Origin: a virus
Reading direction: 5' to 3' (one strand)
Length of the DNA stretch: 41,030 nucleotides
IMG/VR virus record: IMGVR_UViG_3300032085_001587
Span: 1 to 41,030 of that record
In this document: positions 1-5,254 of the stretch, one piece after another
How the letters are laid out: each line of letters begins with the position of its first letter
Numbering within the stretch: the first letter of the stretch is position 1
Notes under the pieces: model-generated
The model's input: only the letters and a program-made list of their open reading frames with translations
What the model was told of the DNA's origin: nothing
The model's database searches: none
Program-made: the position numbers and the translations under genes

Positions 1-24
1 GTTCTAAAAAAAGTTGTAAATTCT

Positions 25-216
25 TCATGACTTCACCACTGTTGATGTTTTGAAACCACCAGATGTACCATCAGCATTTGCAACTAGTGTGTCTAATGGT
101 CCTCTAGTAGGAAAATTCTTTTTGTCTGAAATGTCATCAGACCATACACTATTGCCAGTGTAATATAATGTCTTTGATGACTGAATCGAACATGGTTTAG
201 TGAGATAGTACGTCAT
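25..216 (-). CDS. small conserved-type phage protein, function unknown
   Basis: A 63-residue protein beginning MTYYLTKPC and ending TSTVVKS. An in-frame TTG exists five codons upstream, but the ATG at 216 is preferred because a late-promoter box (ATAAATA, 245-239) lies 23 nt before it, the usual spacing in this window. No Shine-Dalgarno sequence is visible. There is no signal peptide or membrane segment; the middle is polar (VWSDDISDKKNFPTRGPLD). I do not recognise a domain. It is the last gene of the window on the minus strand, and a run of seven T residues follows its stop at the window edge, which could begin a terminator. Confidence 0.6.
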   Translation of the reverse strand: MTYYLTKPCSIQSSKTLYYTGNSVWSDDISDKKNFPTRGPLDTLVANADGTSGGFKTSTVVKS

Positions 217-219
217 TTG

Positions 220-253
220 TGGAGGTGACAATATAATATATTTATCACCTCCA
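220..253 (-). other. 9-bp perfect inverted repeat enclosing a late-promoter box
   Basis: The arms TGGAGGTGA (220-228) and TCACCTCCA (245-253) are perfect complements around a 16-nt AT-only-like loop. The loop and right arm contain the ATAAATA box. It lies just after the stop of the 58-residue gene, so it could act as an RNA hairpin ending or protecting the upstream transcript. No U-tract follows, so intrinsic termination is uncertain. Confidence 0.5.
239..245 (-). promoter_or_regulatory. late promoter box (T4-type)
   Basis: The minus strand reads GATAAATA here, matching the T4 late consensus TATAAATA in seven of eight positions. It lies 23 nt before the ATG at 216, the same distance as the other late boxes in the window. 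Confidence 0.5.
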
Positions 254-260
254 TATATTA

Positions 261-437
261 TCAGGAGAAGAAGTGGTCAGGCACACTCAAATCTTCCACA
301 TATGTCTCAACATGTTCATCACCTTGAAGGTCAAGGATCTTTTCCCAATCTAGATTATGTGCATTGAAATCATCCATGACATCAAGCTCTAGAGTTACAC
401 GGTATTTGGTTTTGCGTGGAAAATAGGTGGCAGACAT
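261..437 (-). CDS. small hypothetical phage protein
   Basis: A 58-residue acidic protein (MSATYFPRKT to PDHFFS). The open frame begins eight codons earlier, but the ATG at 437 has an AGGAG five bases upstream, which decides the start. The sequence TKYRVTLELDVMDDFNAHNLDWEKIL suggests a short beta strand followed by a helix; no known domain is recognised. A sigma70-like promoter (464-492) sits directly upstream, so it is probably a single-gene early unit, followed by the hairpin at 220-253. Confidence 0.65.
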   Translation of the reverse strand: MSATYFPRKTKYRVTLELDVMDDFNAHNLDWEKILDLQGDEHVETYVEDLSVPDHFFS

Positions 438-463
438 GAGAACTCCTGATTGACTACCCATAC

Positions 464-492
464 AATATAGGGTATTTAGGTCAAGAAGTCAA
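464..492 (-). promoter_or_regulatory. sigma70-like promoter
   Basis: On the minus strand, TTGACT (492-487) and TATATT (469-464) are separated by exactly 17 bp. It points at the 58-residue gene starting at 437 and lies between that gene and the stop of the oxygenase gene. Confidence 0.6.
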
Positions 493-496
493 GGTC

Positions 497-1204
497 TTAT
501 GGACAGTCTCTAAACTGTCCATTGAGGATGTTCTCTGTTCGTTTTCTAATTACTGTCTGTGCACTATTACAATATCCATCTAATGTGTCATATACTTTAT
601 CATCATAAGAATATTGTGTCATATAATCATAATATTTGAACTTTCTAAACATATTAATATCAGTCCACCTAGATGTTGTCCAAAAAACAATAGCTAATCG
701 TTCTCCTTTGGTAACAGTATTAACACGATGACCAATTCCAGTCTCATATGTTATACCATGACCTGCTTTTGGTTTAAAAAATTGTTCTTTACCATCCAAC
801 CATAATACTAACTCACCACCATCATATTCATCAGGTTCATTAAGAAAAATTGTAGTAGAAAAATGTCCTAACTTATAATCATCAAAATGTGGTTTATAAT
901 ATCCACCTGTAGGTGTTCTTGTACAATGTATAGATGAACTCTGTTTTGGTTCTGTAAACCTAGTAAATCTTTGATTGTTATCTACATGAGGCCAGAAAAT
1001 ATAACCAGGAAGTTCTTTTTTTGTTCCTTGATTTCTTTTCAGGTCATGTAGATTTCTATCACCAAGCCAATGTAAAGATTTTATTCCATCTTCCCACTCT
1101 TGATTTCTTATCCAATTATGAATAGTTATTAATGCGTCGGAATTGAGGAATTCATTCTCACAAAACCGACCAATAATATTAGGATCAATTTTTGATATAA
1201 CCAT
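497..1204 (-). CDS. 2-oxoglutarate/Fe(II) oxygenase, PKHD/prolyl-4-hydroxylase type
   Basis: A 235-residue protein predicted to use Fe(II), O2 and 2-oxoglutarate to hydroxylate an unknown substrate. The double-stranded beta-helix motifs are all visible: HFD (His106-x-Asp108), distal GHRV (His159), and the 2-oxoglutarate-binding Arg169 in GERLAIVFW. GGELVLW at about 129-135 is also typical. The length fits PKHD-type hydroxylases (about 225 residues). ATG at 1204 is chosen over an in-frame TTG at 1210; it overlaps the upstream gene by 20 nt. Such oxygenases are common in T4-like cyanophages, where targets (virion protein, host factor or nucleotide) are not settled. The tail after residue 180 is aromatic and lysine-rich (FRKFKYYDYMTQYSYDD) with no family match that I recognise. 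Confidence 0.88.
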   Translation of the reverse strand: MVISKIDPNIIGRFCENEFLNSDALITIHNWIRNQEWEDGIKSLHWLGDRNLHDLKRNQGTKKELPGYIFWPHVDNNQRFTRFTEPKQSSSIHCTRTPTGGYYKPHFDDYKLGHFSTTIFLNEPDEYDGGELVLWLDGKEQFFKPKAGHGITYETGIGHRVNTVTKGERLAIVFWTTSRWTDINMFRKFKYYDYMTQYSYDDKVYDTLDGYCNSAQTVIRKRTENILNGQFRDCP

Positions 1205-1847
1205 TCTCAACCAACCATTCCCTTGTCATAGGCGTGGGAGAATAATCGGTCCACATTGTACCACGAGCACAGGATTCAAGTGCTAGTTGAGTCATACCTT
1301 CAGTTTTACCTGCCCAAGTTGCCTCTTTCTCCCATGGTTGTGCCGATACTGGATAAGTACGTTCTACCATTTCTTGCCACAACATAGGAACATCTTCCTC
1401 TGGTTTGATAATAGCAATCATGGAATTATCAATCGTTCCAGCCATACAATCCTGGGCTGCATGCCAACCTTCATGTCTCATCACAGACATAAGAGTACTA
1501 GGACGATGCATAAATGCTCGGTTCAAGAAGAAATTATTTCCTACTGTATGATATACACCACGGTGTCCGACAGGAAAATATTTTTCATCCGCAAGATATA
1601 CTTGAACATCAATAAGAGTCAATGCATTCAAAATACGACTGAACTCTTCTGCAACTGGGTTCCAATCAGAGTCAGGATATTGTTGTACAAGATAATCAAT
1701 ACCCCAAACTGGTTCTACACCTTCAGTGCACTCTTCCAGTAACATACAACCCATTGAATCGTATGAAAATGGTTCAACTTCTGGTTGTGCAATTGCTGGT
1801 AATGTACCAAACATCATCAGACTTAATAGTAAAGCTTTAATCTTCAT
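1185..1847 (-). CDS. secreted HExxH zinc metallopeptidase-like protein
   Basis: A 220-residue protein with an apparent signal peptide: KIK followed by a hydrophobic stretch to about residue 20, with a likely signal peptidase I site after AIA. A zinc-binding HEGWH motif is at 125-129 (RHEGWHAAQDC), and Glu173/Glu175 in PWEKEATWAG could supply the third ligand as in gluzincins. Several cysteines (Cys34, Cys40, Cys134, Cys193) suit a periplasmic disulfide-bonded protein. It starts inside the end of the upstream gene (11-nt overlap) and overlaps the oxygenase gene downstream. A phage-encoded exported protease could act on the host envelope or on incoming phage, but that is inference; the fold is not identified beyond HExxH. 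Confidence 0.7.
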   Translation of the reverse strand: MKIKALLLSLMMFGTLPAIAQPEVEPFSYDSMGCMLLEECTEGVEPVWGIDYLVQQYPDSDWNPVAEEFSRILNALTLIDVQVYLADEKYFPVGHRGVYHTVGNNFFLNRAFMHRPSTLMSVMRHEGWHAAQDCMAGTIDNSMIAIIKPEEDVPMLWQEMVERTYPVSAQPWEKEATWAGKTEGMTQLALESCARGTMWTDYSPTPMTREWLVENGYIKN

Positions 1848-2094
1848 CGTAAATTGAATCTCTCTTTTTTATGTATCGTAACTTTTTCCAATCACGTTGA
1901 TAACATAACAATAAAGTGTGGTACTTACAGTGTATATGATTACGAGTTACCGTACAATATGGTTTTGGTTTTGTACCAAGTTCAATCGTAATATATTCAT
2001 CTTCTTGGTCTCTATAATATACCCACCCTTCGTGAATACCTGCGGTTGTCTCCCATTTTACATAATCATTCACTTGTGGTACATAATCAGACAT
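1837..2094 (-). CDS. small conserved-type cyanophage protein
   Basis: An 85-residue protein beginning MSDYVPQVNDYVKWE. A GTG three codons upstream overlaps the preceding stop, but AAGAG lies about eight bases before the ATG at 2094, which is therefore preferred. The protein looks like a small beta barrel (KWETTAGIHEGWVYYRDQEDEYITIEL), followed by a basic Cys/His-containing tail (PYCTVTRNHIHCKYH, LLCYQRDW). The paired Cys and His residues could hold a metal, but this is only a pattern. It resembles short proteins commonly found in T4-like cyanophages; function unknown. Confidence 0.65.
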   Translation of the reverse strand: MSDYVPQVNDYVKWETTAGIHEGWVYYRDQEDEYITIELGTKPKPYCTVTRNHIHCKYHTLLLCYQRDWKKLRYIKKRDSIYDED

Positions 2095-2099
2095 AATAA

Positions 2100-2282
2100 T
2101 CACTCTTTTGTGGGGACACCGATAGAAGATAATGTTTCTTGTTGTTTAAAATATAGTTTGATATAACAACGTAACATATTTTTGATTTCTTTTATATCAT
2201 CACAAGTATCAATATCTCTTGATGCCCTTTCATAGGCAAAAGACCTTGATGGAGTAGATAATGTTATTGTGTCTGGATTCAT
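2100..2282 (-). CDS. small conserved-type cyanophage protein
   Basis: A 60-residue, probably all-helical protein (SFAYERASRDIDTCDDIKEIKNMLRCYIKLYFKQQETLSS, given here only as a short description of residues 14-53). It begins with ATG overlapping the stop of the upstream gene by four bases (ATGA), implying translational coupling. I recall similar helical proteins in T4-like cyanophages, without known function. Confidence 0.65.
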   Translation of the reverse strand: MNPDTITLSTPSRSFAYERASRDIDTCDDIKEIKNMLRCYIKLYFKQQETLSSIGVPTKE

Positions 2283-2569
2283 GAGAAGAATGCTGCCATG
2301 AGTGGATTGAGATTTAACTTCATAGCTGAGTATGGAGTTGTATCTAAAATATTTACTATTTTACCTGGTTTCTTATAGTTGACAGGAGCCATAAACACTC
2401 CTTTCTTTCTACAAAAGAAACCCCATACTGAACTTGGATGTTTTTCTGAACACCCAACAAAATCATAACCGATGTTTCTTATCCAGATACGTTTGACGGT
2501 CTTTGAATAATCATCGGTCCAATATTCATACCCCTGTGGAGGCTGATGCGGAAATTCCATCTTTTTCAT
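2279..2569 (-). CDS. hypothetical phage protein
   Basis: A 96-residue basic protein rich in aromatic residues. The open frame starts at a TTG (2587), but ATG at 2569 (MKKMEFPHQPP) or ATG at 2560 (MEFPHQPP, preceded by GAAAAAG) is more plausible; I give 2569. It overlaps the upstream gene by 44 nt in another frame, which is long for this window and leaves the start uncertain. GYDFVGCSEKHPSSVWGFFCRKKGVFMAPV looks like a compact beta-rich core with two cysteines. No domain recognised. Confidence 0.55.
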   Translation of the reverse strand: MKKMEFPHQPPQGYEYWTDDYSKTVKRIWIRNIGYDFVGCSEKHPSSVWGFFCRKKGVFMAPVNYKKPGKIVNILDTTPYSAMKLNLNPLMAAFFS

Positions 2570-2717
2570 AACTATAGAGTAGGTCAAGCATCTTTTGACG
2601 CCATTCCATCAATTCATCATAACACCCCTGATTGTATGCACAACCACGGAGACGAGTATCAGGTTTGATTACACTTTCAATCATAAGATTGAGTGCGTCT
2701 TTTTGTGAATCAGTCAT
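2526..2717 (-). CDS. small hypothetical phage protein
   Basis: A 63-residue protein, MTDSQKDALNLMIESV to SASASTGV. The frame is open 13 codons further upstream, but ATG at 2717 overlaps the CP12-like gene's end by eight bases, in keeping with the operon. Predicted mostly helical: two helices around CAYNQGCYDELMEWRQKMLDLLYSYE residues 27-50. No known domain is seen. Confidence 0.55.
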   Translation of the reverse strand: MTDSQKDALNLMIESVIKPDTRLRGCAYNQGCYDELMEWRQKMLDLLYSYEKDGISASASTGV

Positions 2718-2940
2718 CGAAAACTTTACACATTGGTGAACCAGGATGGTCATCACAGAACTTGTCTAGAATTTTATCTTTATGACGTTCTGATGGGTCT
2801 GCAATCTTACCCTCTGTCGTGGGATCCCATTCATCATCAGAATGGGTCTCATTTGTATGCAAGTCTACCTTATAGGCATTGTACTTATCATTTGGGTCAT
2901 AGAGGGGATCATTAACATCCCGTTGACGTGGTTGTGACAT
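2710..2940 (-). CDS. CP12-like Calvin-cycle regulator (C-terminal motif)
   Basis: A 76-residue acidic, probably disordered protein. Its last 20 residues, LDKFCDDHPGSPMCKVFDD, match the C-terminal redox loop of CP12: a Cys, eight residues including a Pro, a second Cys, then V-F/Y-D-D (Cys62 and Cys71). In cyanobacteria this loop binds GAPDH and helps lock GAPDH and PRK in an inactive complex when oxidised. CP12 is a known cyanophage auxiliary gene thought to shift carbon flow towards the pentose phosphate pathway. The N-terminal part lacks the family's usual central AWD-x-VEEL element, so this may be a C-terminal-only CP12-like protein. Identification rests on one short motif. It is second in a run transcribed from the promoter at 3196-3224. 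Confidence 0.55.
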   Translation of the reverse strand: MSQPRQRDVNDPLYDPNDKYNAYKVDLHTNETHSDDEWDPTTEGKIADPSERHKDKILDKFCDDHPGSPMCKVFDD

Positions 2941-2942
2941 GA

Positions 2943-3173
2943 TTAAGTTAGGAACGAAGTTACAACTTTAGATGGTAGTTCATCTAACAAAGAATATTTA
3001 TCGGCCTTGTTGATATTCTGTCTTAATTCACTGAAATACTGAGAGTAATAACCATCTTCTTCAGTAATTAAGTCAAAACATTCTTCATCATTTTCTGCAA
3101 CAACATTCCACACTCCACCATATTCTGATGAGGGAAATGGTACATAATGGTCAACAATGTAGATAAATTTCAT
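2943..3173 (-). CDS. small conserved-type cyanophage protein
   Basis: A 76-residue acidic protein beginning MKFIYIVDHYVPFPSSEYGG. The pattern of a leading beta strand, a VWNVVAEND strand and a helix (DEECFDLITEED) suggests a small alpha/beta fold. It is the first gene after a strong sigma70-like promoter (3224-3196) and is followed two bases later by the CP12-like gene. I recall similar proteins in T4-like cyanophages; function unknown. Confidence 0.65.
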   Translation of the reverse strand: MKFIYIVDHYVPFPSSEYGGVWNVVAENDEECFDLITEEDGYYSQYFSELRQNINKADKYSLLDELPSKVVTSFLT

Positions 3174-3195
3174 TAGTCTTGAGAATTACCTTAAT

Positions 3196-3224
3196 AGTAT
3201 AAGTTAGTTACGAGAGATTGTCAA
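3196..3224 (-). promoter_or_regulatory. sigma70-like promoter
   Basis: Minus strand TTGACA (3224-3219) and TATACT (3201-3196) with a 17-bp spacer, near consensus for a bacterial vegetative promoter. The -35 lies inside the 3' end of the 49-residue gene. It would drive the gene at 3173 and the operon that follows it, down to the oxygenase. Confidence 0.72.
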
Positions 3225-3357
3225 GTTGTCGTTGTAACTCATAATAGACTGAAATAAGTTTGAGATTCATGTAAGTTTCGTAGTCATTACCTTTGATTAG
3301 ATCAAGTGTAGTCTCAATTTGTTGCATAGCAAGAGTGAGTGTTTCCATTTCATCCAT
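3208..3357 (-). CDS. small helical hypothetical protein
   Basis: A 49-residue protein, MDEMETLTLAMQQIETTLDL to RQLDNLS, likely one or two amphipathic helices or a short coiled coil. The frame is open 12 codons upstream, but ATG at 3357 overlaps the stop of the 51-residue gene (3350-3352), consistent with coupling. No homology recognised. Confidence 0.5.
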   Translation of the reverse strand: MDEMETLTLAMQQIETTLDLIKGNDYETYMNLKLISVYYELQRQLDNLS

Positions 3358-3505
3358 TAGAGTTTTTAACCTTGTCCACAAGATAAGCTGCAAACTCCTC
3401 CATCTTATCAGGATGAATAGCCTTGATGCCTACATCTTTGACAGCGTTTTCAATACTTTCGATTTGTGTTTTGTTAAGTTTTTTACTGTTTGATGGTAGG
3501 CTCAT
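3350..3505 (-). CDS. 51-residue hypothetical protein
   Basis: Reading the minus strand from ATG 3505 gives 51 codons and a TGA at 3352-3350. The protein starts MSLPSNSKKLNKTQIESIEN and ends VDKVKNSNG, with a basic N-terminus and two predicted helices around GIKAIHPDKMEEFAAYL. The gene fills exactly the gap between the neighbours: three bases after the upstream stop, and overlapping the downstream start by eight. Lengths, spacing and composition make it a real gene although it is very short. Function unknown. Confidence 0.6.
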   Translation of the reverse strand: MSLPSNSKKLNKTQIESIENAVKDVGIKAIHPDKMEEFAAYLVDKVKNSNG

Positions 3506-3508
3506 GTG

Positions 3509-3781
3509 TTAATTCTCTGTCATATCTTTATCTATCAAATTATAATCTTTGAGTTCTGGTGTGACTACCCCTTCCCAACATTTCTTAAAATTCTCGTCAA
3601 AGTTCTTAGTAAAAACAGGAACAAATGCAAGTAATGCGTGACTAATGTCTACAACATCTTGACGATTATTGCTATTAGATGCTTCTACCAGTTTACCTGA
3701 TAGAAACTCAATGGTAGCAATATGACTGAATGACTGTTCAAGGTCATTCATAAGTTCCCATACCTCATCATATTTTGTCAT
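3509..3781 (-). CDS. conserved-type cyanophage protein, helical
   Basis: A 90-residue helical protein (MTKYDEVWELMNDLEQSF; later FTKNFDENFKKCWEGVV). It starts four bases inside the end of the upstream gene (ATGA overlap at 3778-3781), so the pair is probably co-translated. I remember similar proteins in T4-like cyanophages but no assigned function. Confidence 0.65.
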   Translation of the reverse strand: MTKYDEVWELMNDLEQSFSHIATIEFLSGKLVEASNSNNRQDVVDISHALLAFVPVFTKNFDENFKKCWEGVVTPELKDYNLIDKDMTEN

Positions 3782-3972
3782 TTGATTACGTTCCAGTTTT
3801 CATCGTTAGTTTTGTTCATCCAGAAGTGATACCTTCCACTGATAGAAGAAAGAAACATCTGGTCTTCTGTCTCTTGTTCTACACGACATGAATGAAGTTC
3901 ATGCATGAGATTGTAAAATCGATTCTTCGATTTACTATTTTTTGGTTCAACACAAACGAATTTGGGTTTCAT
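3778..3972 (-). CDS. small conserved-type cyanophage protein
   Basis: A 64-residue protein, MKPKFVCVEPKNSKSKNRFYN to NDENWNVIK, with a basic start and a Cys/His-bearing helix (LMHELHSCRVEQE). It is the first gene downstream of the sigma70-like promoter at 4057-4085; the leader is about 80 nt. No Shine-Dalgarno sequence is obvious. Function unknown. Confidence 0.65.
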   Translation of the reverse strand: MKPKFVCVEPKNSKSKNRFYNLMHELHSCRVEQETEDQMFLSSISGRYHFWMNKTNDENWNVIK

Positions 3973-4056
3973 AGAGTGGTGTCTCTTACAATACAGTGGT
4001 CATTTGAAGGTGAGTAACTTTGTACCTATAACTCATCTATCAACCGGGACAAGCCT

Positions 4057-4085
4057 ATTCTATAGACCTTTTGTATATCTGTCAA
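4057..4085 (-). promoter_or_regulatory. sigma70-like promoter overlapping a stop codon
   Basis: Minus strand TTGACA (4085-4080), 17-bp spacer, TAGAAT (4062-4057). The first three bases of the -10 are the TAG stop of the metalloprotease-like gene. It would drive 3972-3208. Between it and the ATG at 3972 there is an untranslated leader of roughly 80 nt in which I see no other element. Confidence 0.68.
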
Positions 4086-4398
4086 GGTTCTGTTGTTCAC
4101 TCATACGAGCACATCGTTCACACCGAGGAATATTTTTCAAATGTTGAAACATATGATACAATTCATGTAGAATAGTCTTGGTGTGTTCTGCACCATCAAG
4201 TCTCTCATCAATTTGAATTAGAAACTCATGGTCATCTTCTCTCATACACCAACCATCAACACCCTCATCAGATAGGTCCATATAAACTACTGTAAGGTCT
4301 ACTGAATAGTCAGATAGGTATTCTATCAAGAACCACTCAATAAGTGGTCTACAATCGGATATAGGGTGGTCTGGGAGGTTGATACTAATACAATGCAT
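4060..4398 (-). CDS. HExxH zinc-metalloprotease-like protein (SprT-like size)
   Basis: A 112-residue protein. ATG at 4398 is chosen because AAGGA lies seven bases upstream; an open frame extends seven codons further. The zinc motif HELYH is at 78-82 in TILHELYHMFQH, after a beta-hairpin-like segment (EFLIQIDERLDG), the arrangement found in minimal zincin and SprT/WLM-type domains. CERC at 93-96 resembles half of a zinc ribbon. There is no signal peptide, so it should be cytoplasmic, unlike the exported HEGWH protein at 1185-1847. Substrate unknown. Confidence 0.65.
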   Translation of the reverse strand: MHCISINLPDHPISDCRPLIEWFLIEYLSDYSVDLTVVYMDLSDEGVDGWCMREDDHEFLIQIDERLDGAEHTKTILHELYHMFQHLKNIPRCERCARMSEQQNLDRYTKGL

Positions 4399-4486
4399 GA
4401 GATAGTCCTTGATACACAATTCTGGTCCCCCAATTCATCATCCACATGAATGACACAATGAAGATTAGTTTATGAGTAGTGGTCAT
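4385..4486 (-). CDS. possible 33-residue small membrane peptide
   Basis: ATG at 4486 opens a 33-codon frame with a hydrophobic stretch (LIFIVSFMWMMNWG) that could span a membrane. AAGGAG directly abuts the ATG, which is closer than ideal for ribosome binding, and the frame overlaps the next start by 14 nt. The rest of the interval 4399-4568 has no other frame that looks coding. Confidence 0.28.
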   Translation of the reverse strand: MTTTHKLIFIVSFMWMMNWGTRIVYQGLSHALY

Positions 4487-4514
4487 CTCCTTGGTATAAC
4501 TCCACATACTATAA

Positions 4515-4540
4515 GACCCCCACTCGTAAAAGTGGAGGTC
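4515..4540 (-). terminator. hairpin, possible terminator
   Basis: GACCCCCACT (4515-4524) and AGTGGAGGTC (4531-4540) form a 10-bp stem with a six-base loop; the one mismatch is a G-U wobble in minus-strand RNA. It follows the broken reading frames that end at 4569. Only a weak T-rich tail follows (TCTTATAGT), so termination may be partial. Confidence 0.42.
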
Positions 4541-4568
4541 AGTTGTGACAGTTTGTCAAGTGGTCCTA

Positions 4569-4875
4569 TCAGTCAGCATTGTAGTGAAAAGTGCCAATGA
4601 GGTATTTATTAGTGATATCTGCAAGAACTGTACCCCAAGCAGTTCCGCCAATATAACAACTAAAATAATTGAGTGGAGTAGCACCATAAAATGAAATATT
4701 ACCATTATGAGATTTTAGATATTTACAGAATGCCACTCAGGCATTACTGGTGAATTTACAACTACTTCAGTACCAATACCAGTCACTGATGATTCATAAA
4801 GACCTTTGAGTTCATCAACTGTTGTAACATTAGAAATCAATGTTTCTCTTTGCTCTGATAGAAAATTCGAAATAG
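4569..4875 (-). pseudogene. broken reading frame, unrecognised
   Basis: Two minus-strand frames look coding but do not join. The first reads NFLSEQRETLISNVTTVDEL onward, through GIGTEVVVNSPVMPEWHSV, and stops at 4715. The second begins KYLKSHNGNISFYGATPLN and runs to FHYNAD with a stop at 4569. A one-base shift near 4718-4730 would join them into one protein. No start codon with a ribosome site is evident upstream. Gly/Asn/Ser-rich composition is like phage structural proteins, but I do not recognise it. Confidence 0.4.
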
Positions 4876-4996
4876 ATAGTTACTTCCCGTCTCAGAAAGC
4901 AGACCATCTTTTCAAAGATAATATGAAATGGTTGTGTCTGCTTTCTCTTACCTCCATTGAGCAAGAATTCAACACCACGATTTATGTGGTCTTCAT
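4830..4996 (-). pseudogene. small basic protein, start out of frame
   Basis: The minus-strand frame ending at 4830 reads DHINRGVEFLLNGGKRKQTQ and on through FHIIFEKMVCFLRREV to RAKRNIDF, a plausible basic phage protein of about 50 residues. The only nearby ATG (4996) is one base out of frame and stops after four codons; adding a base near 4991-4993 would fuse them. In frame, only GTG/TTG codons at 5057/5054 inside the glutaredoxin end are available. Either a non-ATG start is used or a base has been lost. Confidence 0.4.
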
Positions 4997-5050
4997 TTTT
5001 ATTTATGTTAAGACTTGATGACTTGTTGTTCTCTGAGGAATTTGATTGTG

Positions 5051-5251
5051 TCAACACATCCTCCTAATTTTTTTATTGTCACATACTACTTGCGGAAAAG
5101 TAGAACCCCTACCAAATTTAGCATAGAATTCTTCTCGCGTAAAGTCTTCTTCAAGATTATAAGATACGAACTGTGTTCCTGTCAACTCCAGTACTTGTTT
5201 AATCTTATAACAGTGAGGACAATTTTCTTTTGTGTATACTTTAAAATTCAT
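5051..5251 (-). CDS. glutaredoxin, frameshifted near the C-terminus
   Basis: A thioredoxin-fold disulfide reductase (NrdC/Grx type) that would supply electrons to ribonucleotide reductase or reduce protein-glutathione disulfides. Residues visible: the active site CPHC (Cys11, Cys14) and the cis-proline loop TFPQVV. The frame as given ends RRMC at residue 66. With one fewer A in the seven-A run at about 5068-5074 it would read on as KKLGGCVDTIKFLREQQ and stop at 5008, restoring the family's GGC/D-D-T motif and final helix (80 residues, normal size). GGAAG eight bases before ATG 5251 is a good ribosome site; the gene starts just after the carbamoyltransferase stop. Confidence 0.8.
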   Translation of the reverse strand: MNFKVYTKENCPHCYKIKQVLELTGTQFVSYNLEEDFTREEFYAKFGRGSTFPQVVCDNKKIRRMC

Positions 5252-5254
5252 AAA

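Noticed and set aside
1-24. Terminator at the left edge
   Set aside because: A seven-T run is visible, but any stem lies outside the window or is too weak to call.
1287-1742. 151-residue plus-strand frame
   Set aside because: Antisense to the HEGWH gene, with composition (Cys, Trp, Phe, Ile) typical of a shadow.
4399-5007. tRNA or other structured RNA in the gap
   Set aside because: No cloverleaf or acceptor pairing was found by eye; only the hairpin, palindrome and broken frames are present.
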